Positions 37,750 to 46,886 of a DNA stretch of 60,990 nt are shown here, piece by piece. The translations under genes and the position numbers were made by a program. Numbering within the stretch: position 1 is the first letter of the stretch; every line of letters begins with the position of its first letter. Origin of the DNA: Methylobacterium sp. E-065 (GTDB lineage: Bacteria > Pseudomonadota > Alphaproteobacteria > Rhizobiales > Beijerinckiaceae); the NCBI RefSeq assembly GCF_022829605.1, contig NZ_JAKSYD010000173.1:1-60990 (forward strand). The letters run 5' to 3'. The notes below the pieces were generated by a model. That model was not told the origin of the DNA. It did no database searches and saw nothing but the letters and a program-made list of their open reading frames with translations.

Positions 37750-39362
37750 GCGACGCCGTCCTCGAGATCGAGAAGCTGACGATCACGCTGCCGCCCGGCG
37801 CGGACCGGCCGAATGCCGTCTCCGACCTCGACCTCGTCCAGCGGCCCGGCGCGGTCACCTGCCTGATCGGCGAGAGCGGATCGGGCAAGTCGATGGTGGC
37901 GCGCGCGATCCTCGGGCTGCTCCCGGGGCCGCGTGTGCGCGTGTCGGGCGGGCGCATCCTATTCGAGGGCGCGGATCTCGCCGCGATCACCCCGCGTCAG
38001 ATGCGGCGCGTCCGGGGGGCGCGCATCGCGATGATCTTCCAGGAGCCCATGACGGCTCTGAACCCGCTCCACACGATCGGACGGCAGATCGACGAGGTCC
38101 TGCGGATCCACACGACGCTCGGACACGCAGACCGCCGGACGCGCATCCTCGCGCTTCTCCAGAGCGTCCACCTCCCGGACCCGGCGCAGCTCCTGCGCTC
38201 GTACCCGCATCAGCTCTCGGGCGGTCAGCGGCAGCGAGCAATGATCGCCATGGCGCGGGCGGTGAATCCGCGGCTGCTTATCGCTGACGAGCCGACCACG
38301 GCGCTCGACGTCACCACGCAGGCGCAGATCCTCCACCTGATCCGCGACCTGCAGCGCGAGCACGGCACCAGCGTCCTGTTCATCACGCACGATTTCGGCG
38401 TCGTGGCCGACATCGCCGACACAGTCGCGGTGTTGCAGAAGGGCGTTTTGGTCGAGCAGGGGCCCGCGGCTTCGGTGCTCCGGGCGCCAAAGCATGCCTA
38501 CACGCGCGCGCTCATCGCCGCCGTGCCGAAGCTCGCGCCGCCGCCGCGCCGTGCCGTCAGCACCGCACCCCTGGTGGTGGAGGCCAAGCGGGTCGAGAAG
38601 ACCTACGGCGCCCGGGGCCTGTTCGGCGGCCGCGTCACCCGGGCCCTCGACGGCGTGGACGTCACGCTGCGGCGGGGCGAGACCCTAGGCGTCGTCGGCG
38701 AGAGCGGCTCGGGCAAGAGCACGCTGGCGCGGGCGATCACCCGGCTGATGCCCGTCGATGGCGGCGAGATCCTCCTCGCCGGGCACAGCGTCGCCGACCT
38801 GAGCCGCCGCCAGATGCGTCCGCACCGCCGGCGCGTGCAGATGGTGTTCCAGGACCCCTATGGCTCCCTCGACCCGCGCCAGCGCGTGGTCGACATCGTC
38901 GCCGAGGGGCCGATCATCCACGGCACCGAACCCGGAATCGCGCGTGTCCAGGCGTGTGAGATGCTGGCGCTGGTCGGCCTCGACCCCGCGGGGGCGCAGC
39001 GCTTCCCGCACGAGTTCAGCGGCGGCCAGCGTCAGCGGATCGGCATCGCCCGGGCCCTCGCCATGAAGCCCGAGATCCTCGTGGCCGACGAGCCGGTCTC
39101 GGCCCTGGATGTCTCGGTGCAGGCGCAGGTCCTGGCGCTGCTCGCCGACATCAAGGCGCGGCTGCATCTCAGCATGCTGTTCGTGACCCACGATCTCCGG
39201 GTCGCGCTGCAGGTCTGCGACCGGATCGCGGTGATGCGCGCTGGTCAGGTGGTCGAGGTCGCGCCGACGTCCGAGATCTTCTACGCGCCGAAGCACCCCT
39301 ACACGAAGGCGCTGTTCGCCGCCGTGCCCGGCGCCCAATGGCAGGAACCGATCCCCGCATGA
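37746..39362 (+). CDS. Fused dipeptide-type ABC ATPase (two nucleotide-binding domains)
   Basis: A 538-residue fusion of DppD- and DppF-like ATPases. Walker A motifs are GESGSGKSMVAR and GESGSGKSTLAR. Signatures are LSGGQRQRAMIA and FSGGQRQRIGIA. Walker B segments are LLIADEPTTALD and ILVADEPVSALD. The fusion resembles GsiA/YejF-type proteins. It drives the importer built from the two permeases before it. The amidase start overlaps its stop by 4 bases. Confidence 0.93.
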   Translation: MSDAVLEIEKLTITLPPGADRPNAVSDLDLVQRPGAVTCLIGESGSGKSMVARAILGLLPGPRVRVSGGRILFEGADLAAITPRQMRRVRGARIAMIFQEPMTALNPLHTIGRQIDEVLRIHTTLGHADRRTRILALLQSVHLPDPAQLLRSYPHQLSGGQRQRAMIAMARAVNPRLLIADEPTTALDVTTQAQILHLIRDLQREHGTSVLFITHDFGVVADIADTVAVLQKGVLVEQGPAASVLRAPKHAYTRALIAAVPKLAPPPRRAVSTAPLVVEAKRVEKTYGARGLFGGRVTRALDGVDVTLRRGETLGVVGESGSGKSTLARAITRLMPVDGGEILLAGHSVADLSRRQMRPHRRRVQMVFQDPYGSLDPRQRVVDIVAEGPIIHGTEPGIARVQACEMLALVGLDPAGAQRFPHEFSGGQRQRIGIARALAMKPEILVADEPVSALDVSVQAQVLALLADIKARLHLSMLFVTHDLRVALQVCDRIAVMRAGQVVEVAPTSEIFYAPKHPYTKALFAAVPGAQWQEPIPA

Positions 39363-40540
39363 CGACCGCGCAGCCTCTCTCGACGGACCCGTTCCTGCCT
39401 GGGCCGCGCATGCGCGTCGCCGGATCCGCGACGGGGCCGCTCGCCGGCCTCACCTTCGCCGTCAAGGATCTGATCGACGTCGCCGACGCCCCCACGGGGG
39501 GTGGCAACCCGGACTGGCCGCGGGTCTACCCGACGCCGACCCGCCATGCCGGGGTGGTGCAGACGCTGCTCGATGCGGGCGCCTCAATCGTCGGCAAGAC
39601 GGTCACCGACGAGGTCTCGCTGGGGATCCTCGGCGAGAACGCCCACGACGGCACGCCGCTCAATCCCGCGATGCCGGACCGGGTGCCGGGCGGCTCGTCC
39701 AGCGGCTCGGCCTCCGCGGTGGCCTCAGGGGCCTGCGATTTCGCCCTGGGCACCGATACCGGCGGCTCCGTGCGTGTGCCGGCGAGCTTCTGCGGCCTCT
39801 ACGGCATCCGGCCGACGCACGGCCGCATCGACTTTTCCGGGATCTGCGTGCAGGCGCCGAGTTCGGATACCTGTGGCTGGTTCGCCCGGGACGCGCGCAC
39901 CTTCGCGCGGGCCGGCGCGGTGCTGCTCGGCCAAGGGATGCCGGACCGCCTGCCGCACACGCTGCTCGTGGCCGCCGACGCACTCGGCTTCGCCGACGCC
40001 GCCGTGCAGGAGGCGCTGGCTCCGCAGATCGACCGCTTGGCCGCCCTGATCGGCAACCGGCGCGACGTGACGCTTGCGCCGCAGGGCCTGTCCGTCTGGC
40101 AGCGGGCGCAGCGGGTACTGCAGAGCAGCGAGGCGTGGCAGACTTTCGAGCCCTGGCTCGATGCCTGCAATCCACGCATGGCCTTCTCGGTTGCTCGCTC
40201 GCTGATCCAGGGCTCGATGATGACCGATGCCGAGCGCAGCGCCGCGAGCCTGATGCGGATCGAGGCAAGGGCCCGCCTCGCGCGGCTCCTGCCCCCGGGC
40301 ACGATCCTGTGCCTCCCGACCACGCCGTTCCCGGCGCCCCTGCGCGGGCTGCCGCTCGGCGCGCTGCATCCGCTGCGCGAGCGCATCGCCTGCCTGACGA
40401 GCCACGGCGGGCTCACCGGCGTCCCGCAGGTCAATCTGCCGGGCGCCCACGTCGATGGCGCGCCGGTTGGCCTGTCGATCATCGGTGCGCGCGGCACCGA
40501 TCTCGACCTGATCCGCCTGGCGGTCGCTCTGGAGGGTTGA
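39359..40540 (+). CDS. AtzE-like amidase (amidase signature family)
   Basis: A 393-residue amidase-signature hydrolase. The Ser-cisSer-Lys triad is visible as Lys in FAVKDLIDV, the cis-Ser in PGGSSSGSASAV, and the nucleophile in GTDTGGSVRVPA. The short length fits AtzE/glutamyl-amidotransferase-like stand-alone amidases. AtzE hydrolyses 1-carboxybiuret with a small AtzG partner; no AtzG-like gene is seen here. The immediate downstream AtzH-like gene suggests a urea-, biuret- or oxalurate-type substrate, but this is inferred from context. The start at 39359 is set by the ATGA overlap. Confidence 0.88.
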   Translation: MTTAQPLSTDPFLPGPRMRVAGSATGPLAGLTFAVKDLIDVADAPTGGGNPDWPRVYPTPTRHAGVVQTLLDAGASIVGKTVTDEVSLGILGENAHDGTPLNPAMPDRVPGGSSSGSASAVASGACDFALGTDTGGSVRVPASFCGLYGIRPTHGRIDFSGICVQAPSSDTCGWFARDARTFARAGAVLLGQGMPDRLPHTLLVAADALGFADAAVQEALAPQIDRLAALIGNRRDVTLAPQGLSVWQRAQRVLQSSEAWQTFEPWLDACNPRMAFSVARSLIQGSMMTDAERSAASLMRIEARARLARLLPPGTILCLPTTPFPAPLRGLPLGALHPLRERIACLTSHGGLTGVPQVNLPGAHVDGAPVGLSIIGARGTDLDLIRLAVALEG

Positions 40541-40939
40541 ATGGACGTGACGGTGAACCGCCCGGAGATAGTGGCGGAGATCGCAGCTCTGTTCGAGCGC
40601 TACGAGCAGGCGCTCGTCGAGAAGGATGTCGCCGTCCTAGACGCGACCTTCTGGGACAGTCCACACACGATCCGCTATGCGCTGGCCGAGAACTGCTACG
40701 GATTCGACGAAATCCACGCTGCCCGCGTTGCGGCTGATCCGCCGCCGGGCGGCGCCAAGGAAGCACGGATCCGGCTGGAAATCCTGACGGTCGGGAGCGA
40801 CTTCGCCACCGTCAATCTGGAGTTCAAGCCGCGCGGTAAGCCCGGCATCGGGCGTCAGAGCCAGACCTGGATGCGCTTGCCCGGTCTCGGATGGAAGGTA
40901 GTGTCCGCACACGTGTCCATTCTGCCGATCGGGTCGTGA
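40541..40939 (+). CDS. AtzH/HpxZ-like protein (NTF2-like, DUF3225)
   Basis: A 132-residue alpha+beta cone-fold protein with the family's FERYEQALVEKDVAVLDATF, an RYALAENCYGFDEI segment and a C-terminal beta strand. Relatives are HpxZ of the oxalurate (allantoin) pathway and AtzH, a decarboxylating amidohydrolase of cyanuric acid degradation. The ATG directly abuts the amidase stop (TGA-ATG), so they are translated together, as in known amidase/DUF3225 pairs. Whether it is catalytic or a helper protein cannot be told here. Confidence 0.85.
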   Translation: MDVTVNRPEIVAEIAALFERYEQALVEKDVAVLDATFWDSPHTIRYALAENCYGFDEIHAARVAADPPPGGAKEARIRLEILTVGSDFATVNLEFKPRGKPGIGRQSQTWMRLPGLGWKVVSAHVSILPIGS

Positions 40940-41620
40940 CGCATGATCGCCGGGCGCGGAGGACCGGACACATCTAAGTTCGGTCAACCCCACAGCTTGT
41001 CTCCGCCGCCAGGCAGGCACCGAAACGAGCCAAAGCGGTGAACCAGCTGGCGCGCCTGACGACACCCAGAGGACACCTGAACTGAAGCAGCGGCTGGGCT
41101 ACGGGTACGAGCCTACTTATTTCGAATTGGTCGGTCTGAAATCAATAGCATCGCAGGCCATGGACGCGCCGTGTTGCCCCACTCAACTGGAAGCAGTCGC
41201 CGCGGTACCACATGGGACCATAAACGACGATCCCCAGGTCTTGGGCCTTATTTCGGCCTTCGAAGGGCGCGTTACCCGTGCCCAGGTGCATCCGAGTTTG
41301 CTCATGGACGGGCACCAGAACCGAGATCGTACCGTCTCGCCTAGCAGCGATCGAGGAGAAGTTTTTCTGCATGCCCGATGTAGATCGGGCTCGCGGAGAT
41401 ACGATCCGAACCTCGGCTTGATCATCTGAACAAGCATCCTCCGTCCTTCTCTCAGCCGAGGATGCTGTATAACTTGGTGCGCTCCATCGATGGCTTGTCT
41501 ATTCACGAATGGGCCTGAGTTTCGCTTTCGCAGCGAACATGCTTGGAAGCCGCTGTTCCGCCTTCGGCCAAACCCGGTCAGCGGCTTGGCGCCCATTCCA
41601 ACCATTTGACCCGTCATTGG
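40940..41620. other. Gene-free region downstream of the catabolic operon
   Basis: No supported gene. Several short frames on both strands lack domains and ribosome binding sites. Composition is less GC-rich than the operon. The left part should hold the operon's transcript end, but no hairpin with a T tract was found. The right edge merges into transposase debris. Confidence 0.4.
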
Positions 41621-41728
41621 TCATCCCCAAAAGCGCACACCGAACCGGGCCGCTGCTCGGTGAAGGGAAGCGGCCTCGGCCAAAGCCGCCACGACGCGCT
41701 CGCGCAGATCTGCAGACAAGCGTGAGGG
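41621..41728 (-). mobile_element. IS630-type transposase N-terminal remnant
   Basis: A minus-strand segment reads PSRLSADLRERVVAALAE and then AASLHRAAARFGV, matching the N-terminal HTH of IS630 family transposases (DLRERVVAAVEAG..RRAAARFGVS). The frame stops immediately after, and no DDE domain or terminal inverted repeats are visible. It is a short leftover of an insertion element adjacent to a broken receiver gene. Confidence 0.55.
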
Positions 41729-41845
41729 CAACGCTGGCTCCTCCACCACTCGACGCCGCAACCGCCACTCCGTCGCAACGTCCACGGGAACGGCTCTAAA
41801 CCCGTCGATTGCTCTCTGACGCATCCGCCTGGGAGCCGCCCAACA

Positions 41846-42235
41846 CTCTTCGTAGTGGACGAAGGCGCCGGGGTCTGCGAGGTCACCGCGACCAAACTCG
41901 CGGAAGCCGCGTACGATGGACGCGAGGCATCCTCAGGCCTGCAGGGGCTGGCCGCTCTTGAGGCTGACCCATGCGTCGACCACGTCGTGCTCGACTTCGC
42001 CATGCCCCGCATGAACGGCGTCGAGGCGGCGGAAACCCACAAGCGCTGGCGGGCCATGCCAGTCCTGTTCGTGACCGGCTTCGCGGACCCTGCCGCGCTG
42101 GCCTAGGCCGGAGCGGACGGGGCCGACGTCCTCGTGCTGCAGCCGTTGCGGGACGGCGAGTTTGAACGCACGGTCGCCGCGACCCCCGCCGGGCAATCAG
42201 CGCCCGGACTACAGCTCGGGTCCGATAGCGGTTGA
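41846..42235 (+). pseudogene. Response-regulator receiver domain remnant with an in-frame TAG
   Basis: The frame reads LFVVDEGAGVCEVTATKLAE, then HVVLDFAMPRMNGVEAAE and VLFVTGFADPAALA, a receiver domain like those at the C-terminus of hybrid kinases. A TAG at 42104-42106 interrupts it; the same frame continues with LQPLRDGEFERTVAA to a stop at 42235. The conserved Lys of the K-P motif is replaced (LQPL). There is no upstream kinase part, only IS630 debris, so this is the stranded 3' end of a larger gene. Confidence 0.7.
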
Positions 42236-42288
42236 ACCGCCCGAGCCTGACATGGCGGCCCCGGGGACCGGGACAGCCCACACGGCCT

Positions 42289-45200
42289 TTACGCCGCTGC
42301 CTCGTCTCCTGAAGACTCCTGCATCGCGGCGAGCGAGGCCTCCAGGCGGCACGTCAGCCCGGTCGGCGCGTAGGTCAGCCCCACGTCGCCACCGACCTCG
42401 GCCGCGAAGCTGCGCTCGATCAAGCGCGAGCCGAACCCGCGCCGGGTCGGCTGCGCCAGGATCGGCGGGCCGCCCTGCTCCGACCAGGTCAGGACGAACC
42501 GAGGCAATCCATCCTCGAGTACGACGTGCCAGCGCAGGTCGACCGTCCCGACATCGTTCGAGAGCGCCCCGTACTTGGCTGCGTTGGTGGCGAGCTCGTG
42601 CAGGGCGAGCGCCAGTGCGAGGGCCGGCTTCGCCGCCACGGGCACGTTCGGGCCGCTGGCGCGGATACGGGAGGCCGCCTCGCCGCGGTGGACCGAGAGC
42701 GCTCCGTCGACGACCTCGGCGATGGGGGCCTCCGTCCAACTGGATTGGGTCAGAACATCATGCGCCCGCCCGAGCGAGATCAGGCGCGCGGTGAATGCCT
42801 CCCGCGCAGCCTCCGCGCCGGTGACGTTCCGGAACGTCTGGGCCGCAATGGCCTGGACCATCGCCAGAGTGTTCTTCACCCGGTGCTGCAACTCGCCCGC
42901 GAGCAGTCGCTGGTGTTCCTCGGCCCGCCTGCGCGCGCTGATGTCGAGCATGGCACCGATCATCCTGAGGGCCTTGCCGGCCGCGTCGCGCAGCACGTAG
43001 CCGCGGTCCAGGATGTCCGCATAGGTGCCGTCCGCCCGACGGAAGCGGTACTCGTCGCTCCAGGCCGTCCCGGTCCCGTCGATGACCGCGTGGATCGAAC
43101 GGTTGACGCGGGCGCGGTCGTCGGGATGGATCTGGGCGATCCACCAATCGCCGGCCGGATCGACCGCCTCCGGCGGATGTCCGTGCGCCGTGTGGAGCGC
43201 CTCGTTCCAGCGGATATGATTCGTGGCGAAATCCCAATCCCAGATCGCGTCGTTGGTGGCCTGGGCGGCCAGCCTGTAGCGTTCCTCGGCCTCACGCAGG
43301 GCCTGCTCGGCGCGTCGACTCTCGGTGACGTCGCGCGTGGTGCCGATGAACCGAACCGTGCGGCCATCCTCGACGAAGGCCCGGCCCTTGGCCGCCACCC
43401 AGCGCTCGACGCCATCCTGAAGGCCGACAACGCGAAAGGCGATGTCGTAGGTGCCTGGGCCGGTGGGGTCGATGGCGGTCCGAACCTCCCCATCGACCCA
43501 TTCGCGGTCGTGCGGATGCACGGCGGCCAGGAAGGTTTCGTAACTCACCAGTGCGTCGGGCGTCAGCCCGAACAGTGCCCGGGTACGCCCGTCCCAGACG
43601 AGACTGTCGGCGACGAGGTCGTAGTCGAAGATGCCGGTCCCGGTCGACTCGACCGCCAAGCGCAGTTGCTCGCGCGCCTCGCGCAGGTCGTCCTCGGCCC
43701 GGCGCCGGTCGTGGATGTCGCTGTCGCTGCCGAGCCAGCCGACGACCCGCCCAGCCGCGTCGCGCATCGGCTCGGCACGGATCAGGAACCAGCGATACTC
43801 GCCGTCATGGCGGCGCAGGCGGGCTTCGGTGTCGTACAGGGTTCCGTGGGTTCGGGCGTGCTCCCAGGCGTGCATCAGTCCGCGCAAGTCGTCGGGATGA
43901 ACGACGTCGATCCAACCGAGGGGGAGCGCCTGCTCCGGGGTCTGCCCCGTGTAGGCGTACCAACGGTCATTCAGGTAGCTCAGGCTCCCGTCCGGGTCGC
44001 CGAACCAGATGACGGCCGGCGCCAACTCGCTCAGCGTCTGGAAACGCTCCTCGGCGACCTTGCGCTCATGGATGTCGAGGCTGGTACCCACCCAGCTCGT
44101 CAGGATGCCGGCCTCGTCCTGCACGGGACGTGCCCGCGACAGGAACCAGCGGTACTGTCCATCGGCGCGGCGCAAGGGAAACTCGATTTCGTAGGCTTGC
44201 CCAAAGCGCGCTGCCGCGATCCACGCGGCCCTCGTCGGCTCCCGGTACTCTGGATGGATCGCCCTCATCCAACTCGCCTCGCCGACTTCGCCCGGTGGCA
44301 GGCCGGTGTAGTCGTACCAATAGGCGTTGCAGTACGTGACATTGCCGTCCGCGTCGCCGAACCAGACCACCTGCGGGCTGACCTCGACCAGCGACCGGTA
44401 ACGCCTCTCGCTGGCTTGCAGGGCTGCGCCGGCCTCGCGCTGCCCGGTGCGGTCCCGTAGGATCTTGAGGAATCCAATGGTCTCGCCGTCGTCGGTCCGC
44501 AGGGGCGTCTTTTCGCCCGATGCCCAGAACCGGGTGCCGTCCTTCCGTTGGTGCCAGCGCTCGTCCGGCGCGCTGCCGCATTCGATGGCGAGCCGCATCT
44601 CGGTTTGGAGCCGTCCGTCAGCCCGGTCCTCCGGGGTGAAGAACGCCTCGGCACTCCGGCCGAGCATCTCAGCCTCGGTCCAGCCCAAGATGCGTTCGGC
44701 ACCTGCATTCCAGCGGGTGACGTGACCCTGCGGGTCCGTGGCGACGATGGCGTAATCGGTGGCGCTGTCGAGGATGCGCTCGTGGAGCAGGCGCTGGCTC
44801 GCGTGCTCGCGGAGGGAGCGGCGCAACTCCATCTGGGCCATCGTCTGCCGGGCAAGCCGCATCAGACCCTTGCGCTGGCGTTCGGTGAGCGCGTGCGGCC
44901 GGGTGTCGAGCACGCAGACGGTGCCGACCGGGTGCCCCTCGGGGGGCCTCAGCAGGGCGCCGGCGTAGAAGCGCAGCCCGGACCCGCCATGAACCAGGGG
45001 ATTGCCGTCGAACCGCGGGTCTAGAATTGCATCCGGCACGCAGAGGAAATCATCCTGCAGTAGGGCCTGCCGGCAGAACGCGTTCTCCAGGGGCGTCTCC
45101 CGGACGCCGAGGCCGAGCTCGGCCTTGAAGAACTGGCGCCCGTCCCCGACGAGGTTCACCACCGCGATCGGCATCTCGCACAGTTCGGCGGCGGCCTCCG

Positions 45201-45303
45201 CGATCTCGTCGAAATCCTGCTCGCGCGGGGTGTCGAGCAGGCGATACCGGTCCAGGGCCCGGAGGCGTTCGGCTTCCTCGGTGATCTTGTGGCTACGGTC
45301 CAT
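42289..45303 (-). CDS. GAF-multi-PAS sensor histidine kinase, HWE family
   Basis: A soluble 1004-residue kinase. A GAF domain (about residues 15-150: FDEIAEAAAELCEMPIAVVN) is followed by five PAS/PAC units (about 165-285, 290-410, 415-535, 540-665, 670-800), several with W-F-G-D and DIHERK-type linkers. The kinase core has LQHRVKNTLAMVQAIAAQTF (phospho-His), ALHELATNAAKYGALS (N box), and the HWE signature TWSEQGGPP. HWE kinases typically feed general-stress or light/oxygen responses. The start at 45303 (MDRSHKITEE) is chosen by similarity; the extension to 45459 is doubtful. No cognate response regulator is adjacent. Confidence 0.88.
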   Translation of the reverse strand: MDRSHKITEEAERLRALDRYRLLDTPREQDFDEIAEAAAELCEMPIAVVNLVGDGRQFFKAELGLGVRETPLENAFCRQALLQDDFLCVPDAILDPRFDGNPLVHGGSGLRFYAGALLRPPEGHPVGTVCVLDTRPHALTERQRKGLMRLARQTMAQMELRRSLREHASQRLLHERILDSATDYAIVATDPQGHVTRWNAGAERILGWTEAEMLGRSAEAFFTPEDRADGRLQTEMRLAIECGSAPDERWHQRKDGTRFWASGEKTPLRTDDGETIGFLKILRDRTGQREAGAALQASERRYRSLVEVSPQVVWFGDADGNVTYCNAYWYDYTGLPPGEVGEASWMRAIHPEYREPTRAAWIAAARFGQAYEIEFPLRRADGQYRWFLSRARPVQDEAGILTSWVGTSLDIHERKVAEERFQTLSELAPAVIWFGDPDGSLSYLNDRWYAYTGQTPEQALPLGWIDVVHPDDLRGLMHAWEHARTHGTLYDTEARLRRHDGEYRWFLIRAEPMRDAAGRVVGWLGSDSDIHDRRRAEDDLREAREQLRLAVESTGTGIFDYDLVADSLVWDGRTRALFGLTPDALVSYETFLAAVHPHDREWVDGEVRTAIDPTGPGTYDIAFRVVGLQDGVERWVAAKGRAFVEDGRTVRFIGTTRDVTESRRAEQALREAEERYRLAAQATNDAIWDWDFATNHIRWNEALHTAHGHPPEAVDPAGDWWIAQIHPDDRARVNRSIHAVIDGTGTAWSDEYRFRRADGTYADILDRGYVLRDAAGKALRMIGAMLDISARRRAEEHQRLLAGELQHRVKNTLAMVQAIAAQTFRNVTGAEAAREAFTARLISLGRAHDVLTQSSWTEAPIAEVVDGALSVHRGEAASRIRASGPNVPVAAKPALALALALHELATNAAKYGALSNDVGTVDLRWHVVLEDGLPRFVLTWSEQGGPPILAQPTRRGFGSRLIERSFAAEVGGDVGLTYAPTGLTCRLEASLAAMQESSGDEAAA

Positions 45304-45498
45304 CAAACGGGCAAGCGTCTGAGTGCGATGAAGTTTCGCGTGGCGGGACGATCTTCCGGACCCAACTCCGGGACGTCCGTCCGCCTGGTCGAGCATGAAC
45401 GTTCCGAGCGCACGATCCAAGCGGGCCTGAGAACCCCGCCGTGACACCGGCGCGGGCATGCGGCCTGCCGCCAGATGTGAACCGTGCCGGCGCGGGAT

Positions 45499-46503
45499 CT
45501 ACCGCCGGCCCAGTGGCAGCCTGACGTGTATCCGCAGGCCATCGTCATCGAAGGCGACGTCGACCTCGGCCGCGACCTGGGCCGTCAGGATCTTGTTCAG
45601 GAGACGCGTCCCGAACCCTTCGCGGGTGGGCAGCGTCGGGGGCGGCCCGTCGTGCTCGTTCCAGGTCCAGGCGAGCCACGGACCGGCAGGGCTATCCTCG
45701 ACCGTCCAGGTCACCACGACCCGTCCGCCCGGATGGGCGAGCGCCCCGTGACGCAGCGCATTGGTCGTCAGCTCGTGCAGGGCCATGCTGACCGGCACGG
45801 CGACCTCCGACGGCAGCATGAGGGGCGGCCCTTCGAGGCTGATCCGGTCTCCCTCACGGTAGGGATCGAGCTCGGCCCGGAGCAGGCCGTCGAACCGGGC
45901 TACCTGCGCCTCGTCCTCGGTGATCAGCGCGTGGGTCCGCGCCAGCGACACGATGCGTCCGCTGAAGGCCTTGGAGAACTCGGCCATCGTGACCGACGAG
46001 CGCATCGTCGCGTTGAGCACCGCCTGGACCGTGGCCAGAGTATTCTTCACCCGGTGATGGAGCTCGCGCACCATCAGCGCCTGGCGGTCCTCGAACGCGC
46101 TGCGCTCGGTGATGTCCCGCTGCGCCGAGACCCAGTTGGTGATGCGCCCATCCGCGTCGCGGACGGGGGTGATCAGCCATTCCACCCGGTAGCTCGTGCC
46201 GTCCTTCCGGTAGTTCAGCGCCTCGCCCTGGAAGGCCTCGCCGGCCTCCAGCGAGGCGCGGGCCCTGTCCAGCGCCGTCCGGTCGGTGCCCTCGCCCTGC
46301 AGGAAGCGCGGGCTGCGACCGACGACCTCCGCCGCGTCGTACCCGGACAGCCTGGTGAAGGCCGGGTTGGCGTAGATGATGACCGGCCCGGGCTCATCGA
46401 GGTCGGCGGTGGTGATGAGGATGGCCTCTCCGGTGGCCTCGACGGCGGCCCGAAGCAGCCTGAGGTCGATCTCGATCGGACCGTCATCCCCTGTACGCGA
46501 CAC
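45499..46503 (-). CDS. PAS (LOV-like) sensor histidine kinase, HWE family
   Basis: A compact 334-residue kinase with one PAS domain (about 18-135) and an HWE core: VRELHHRVKNTLATVQAV, ALHELTTNALRHGAL, and TWNEHDGPP. The PAS domain strongly resembles LOV photosensors (IIYANPAFTRLSGYDAAEVV, RFLQGEGTDR, NYRKDGTSYRVEW), but the flavin-adduct Cys of GRNCRFLQ is replaced (GRSPRFLQ), so it should not form the classic photoadduct. A GTG at 46503 has AGGAG 9 bases upstream and is preferred to a TTG at 46509. It follows the large kinase gene in the same direction but is upstream of it by about 195 bases. Confidence 0.87.
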   Translation of the reverse strand: MSRTGDDGPIEIDLRLLRAAVEATGEAILITTADLDEPGPVIIYANPAFTRLSGYDAAEVVGRSPRFLQGEGTDRTALDRARASLEAGEAFQGEALNYRKDGTSYRVEWLITPVRDADGRITNWVSAQRDITERSAFEDRQALMVRELHHRVKNTLATVQAVLNATMRSSVTMAEFSKAFSGRIVSLARTHALITEDEAQVARFDGLLRAELDPYREGDRISLEGPPLMLPSEVAVPVSMALHELTTNALRHGALAHPGGRVVVTWTVEDSPAGPWLAWTWNEHDGPPPTLPTREGFGTRLLNKILTAQVAAEVDVAFDDDGLRIHVRLPLGRR

Positions 46504-46509
46504 TCGCAA

Positions 46510-46886
46510 CGACTCCTGGACGCATTTCCGACCCAGGCCTTATCCCCAAGGCGCAGAGTGTTCGGAATGCCGGCACGGGATACAATCCATGCGGGCGGCC
46601 TCGGTTTCCGCCGACGTCCCGGCTACTCAAAGTGTCGCGGACGCCGGCCATCGTTCGGGGATGCAGGTGGGAGAGCCGACGATTATCTCCGCCGCCCCCG
46701 GTCGGTATCGAGCTTACACGGCAAGCTCTCGAAGCGATGGCTGCGCCGCTGCCGGCGGTGTGCGGCGCGCAGGGGCCTGAGGCGCCGAACGGATCCGGCT
46801 CCGGTGGGTTTCCCGCATGTCGGCCACGAAGCACCCAGACCAAGTGGCGCGATCGAGCGCTGTAATCCTCCTGACACCTGCAGGCG
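46510..46886. other. Divergent intergenic region (kinase / PRISE-like gene)
   Basis: About 375 bases with no supported gene. It must contain promoters for both the LOV-like kinase (leftward) and the PRISE-like reductase (rightward). No stress-type GGAAC-N18-GTT site was identified. Confidence 0.35.

Noticed and set aside
40940..41850. Short frames around 41127-41800 as small genes
   Set aside because: They lack family features; the only supported signal is the IS630 transposase head on the minus strand.
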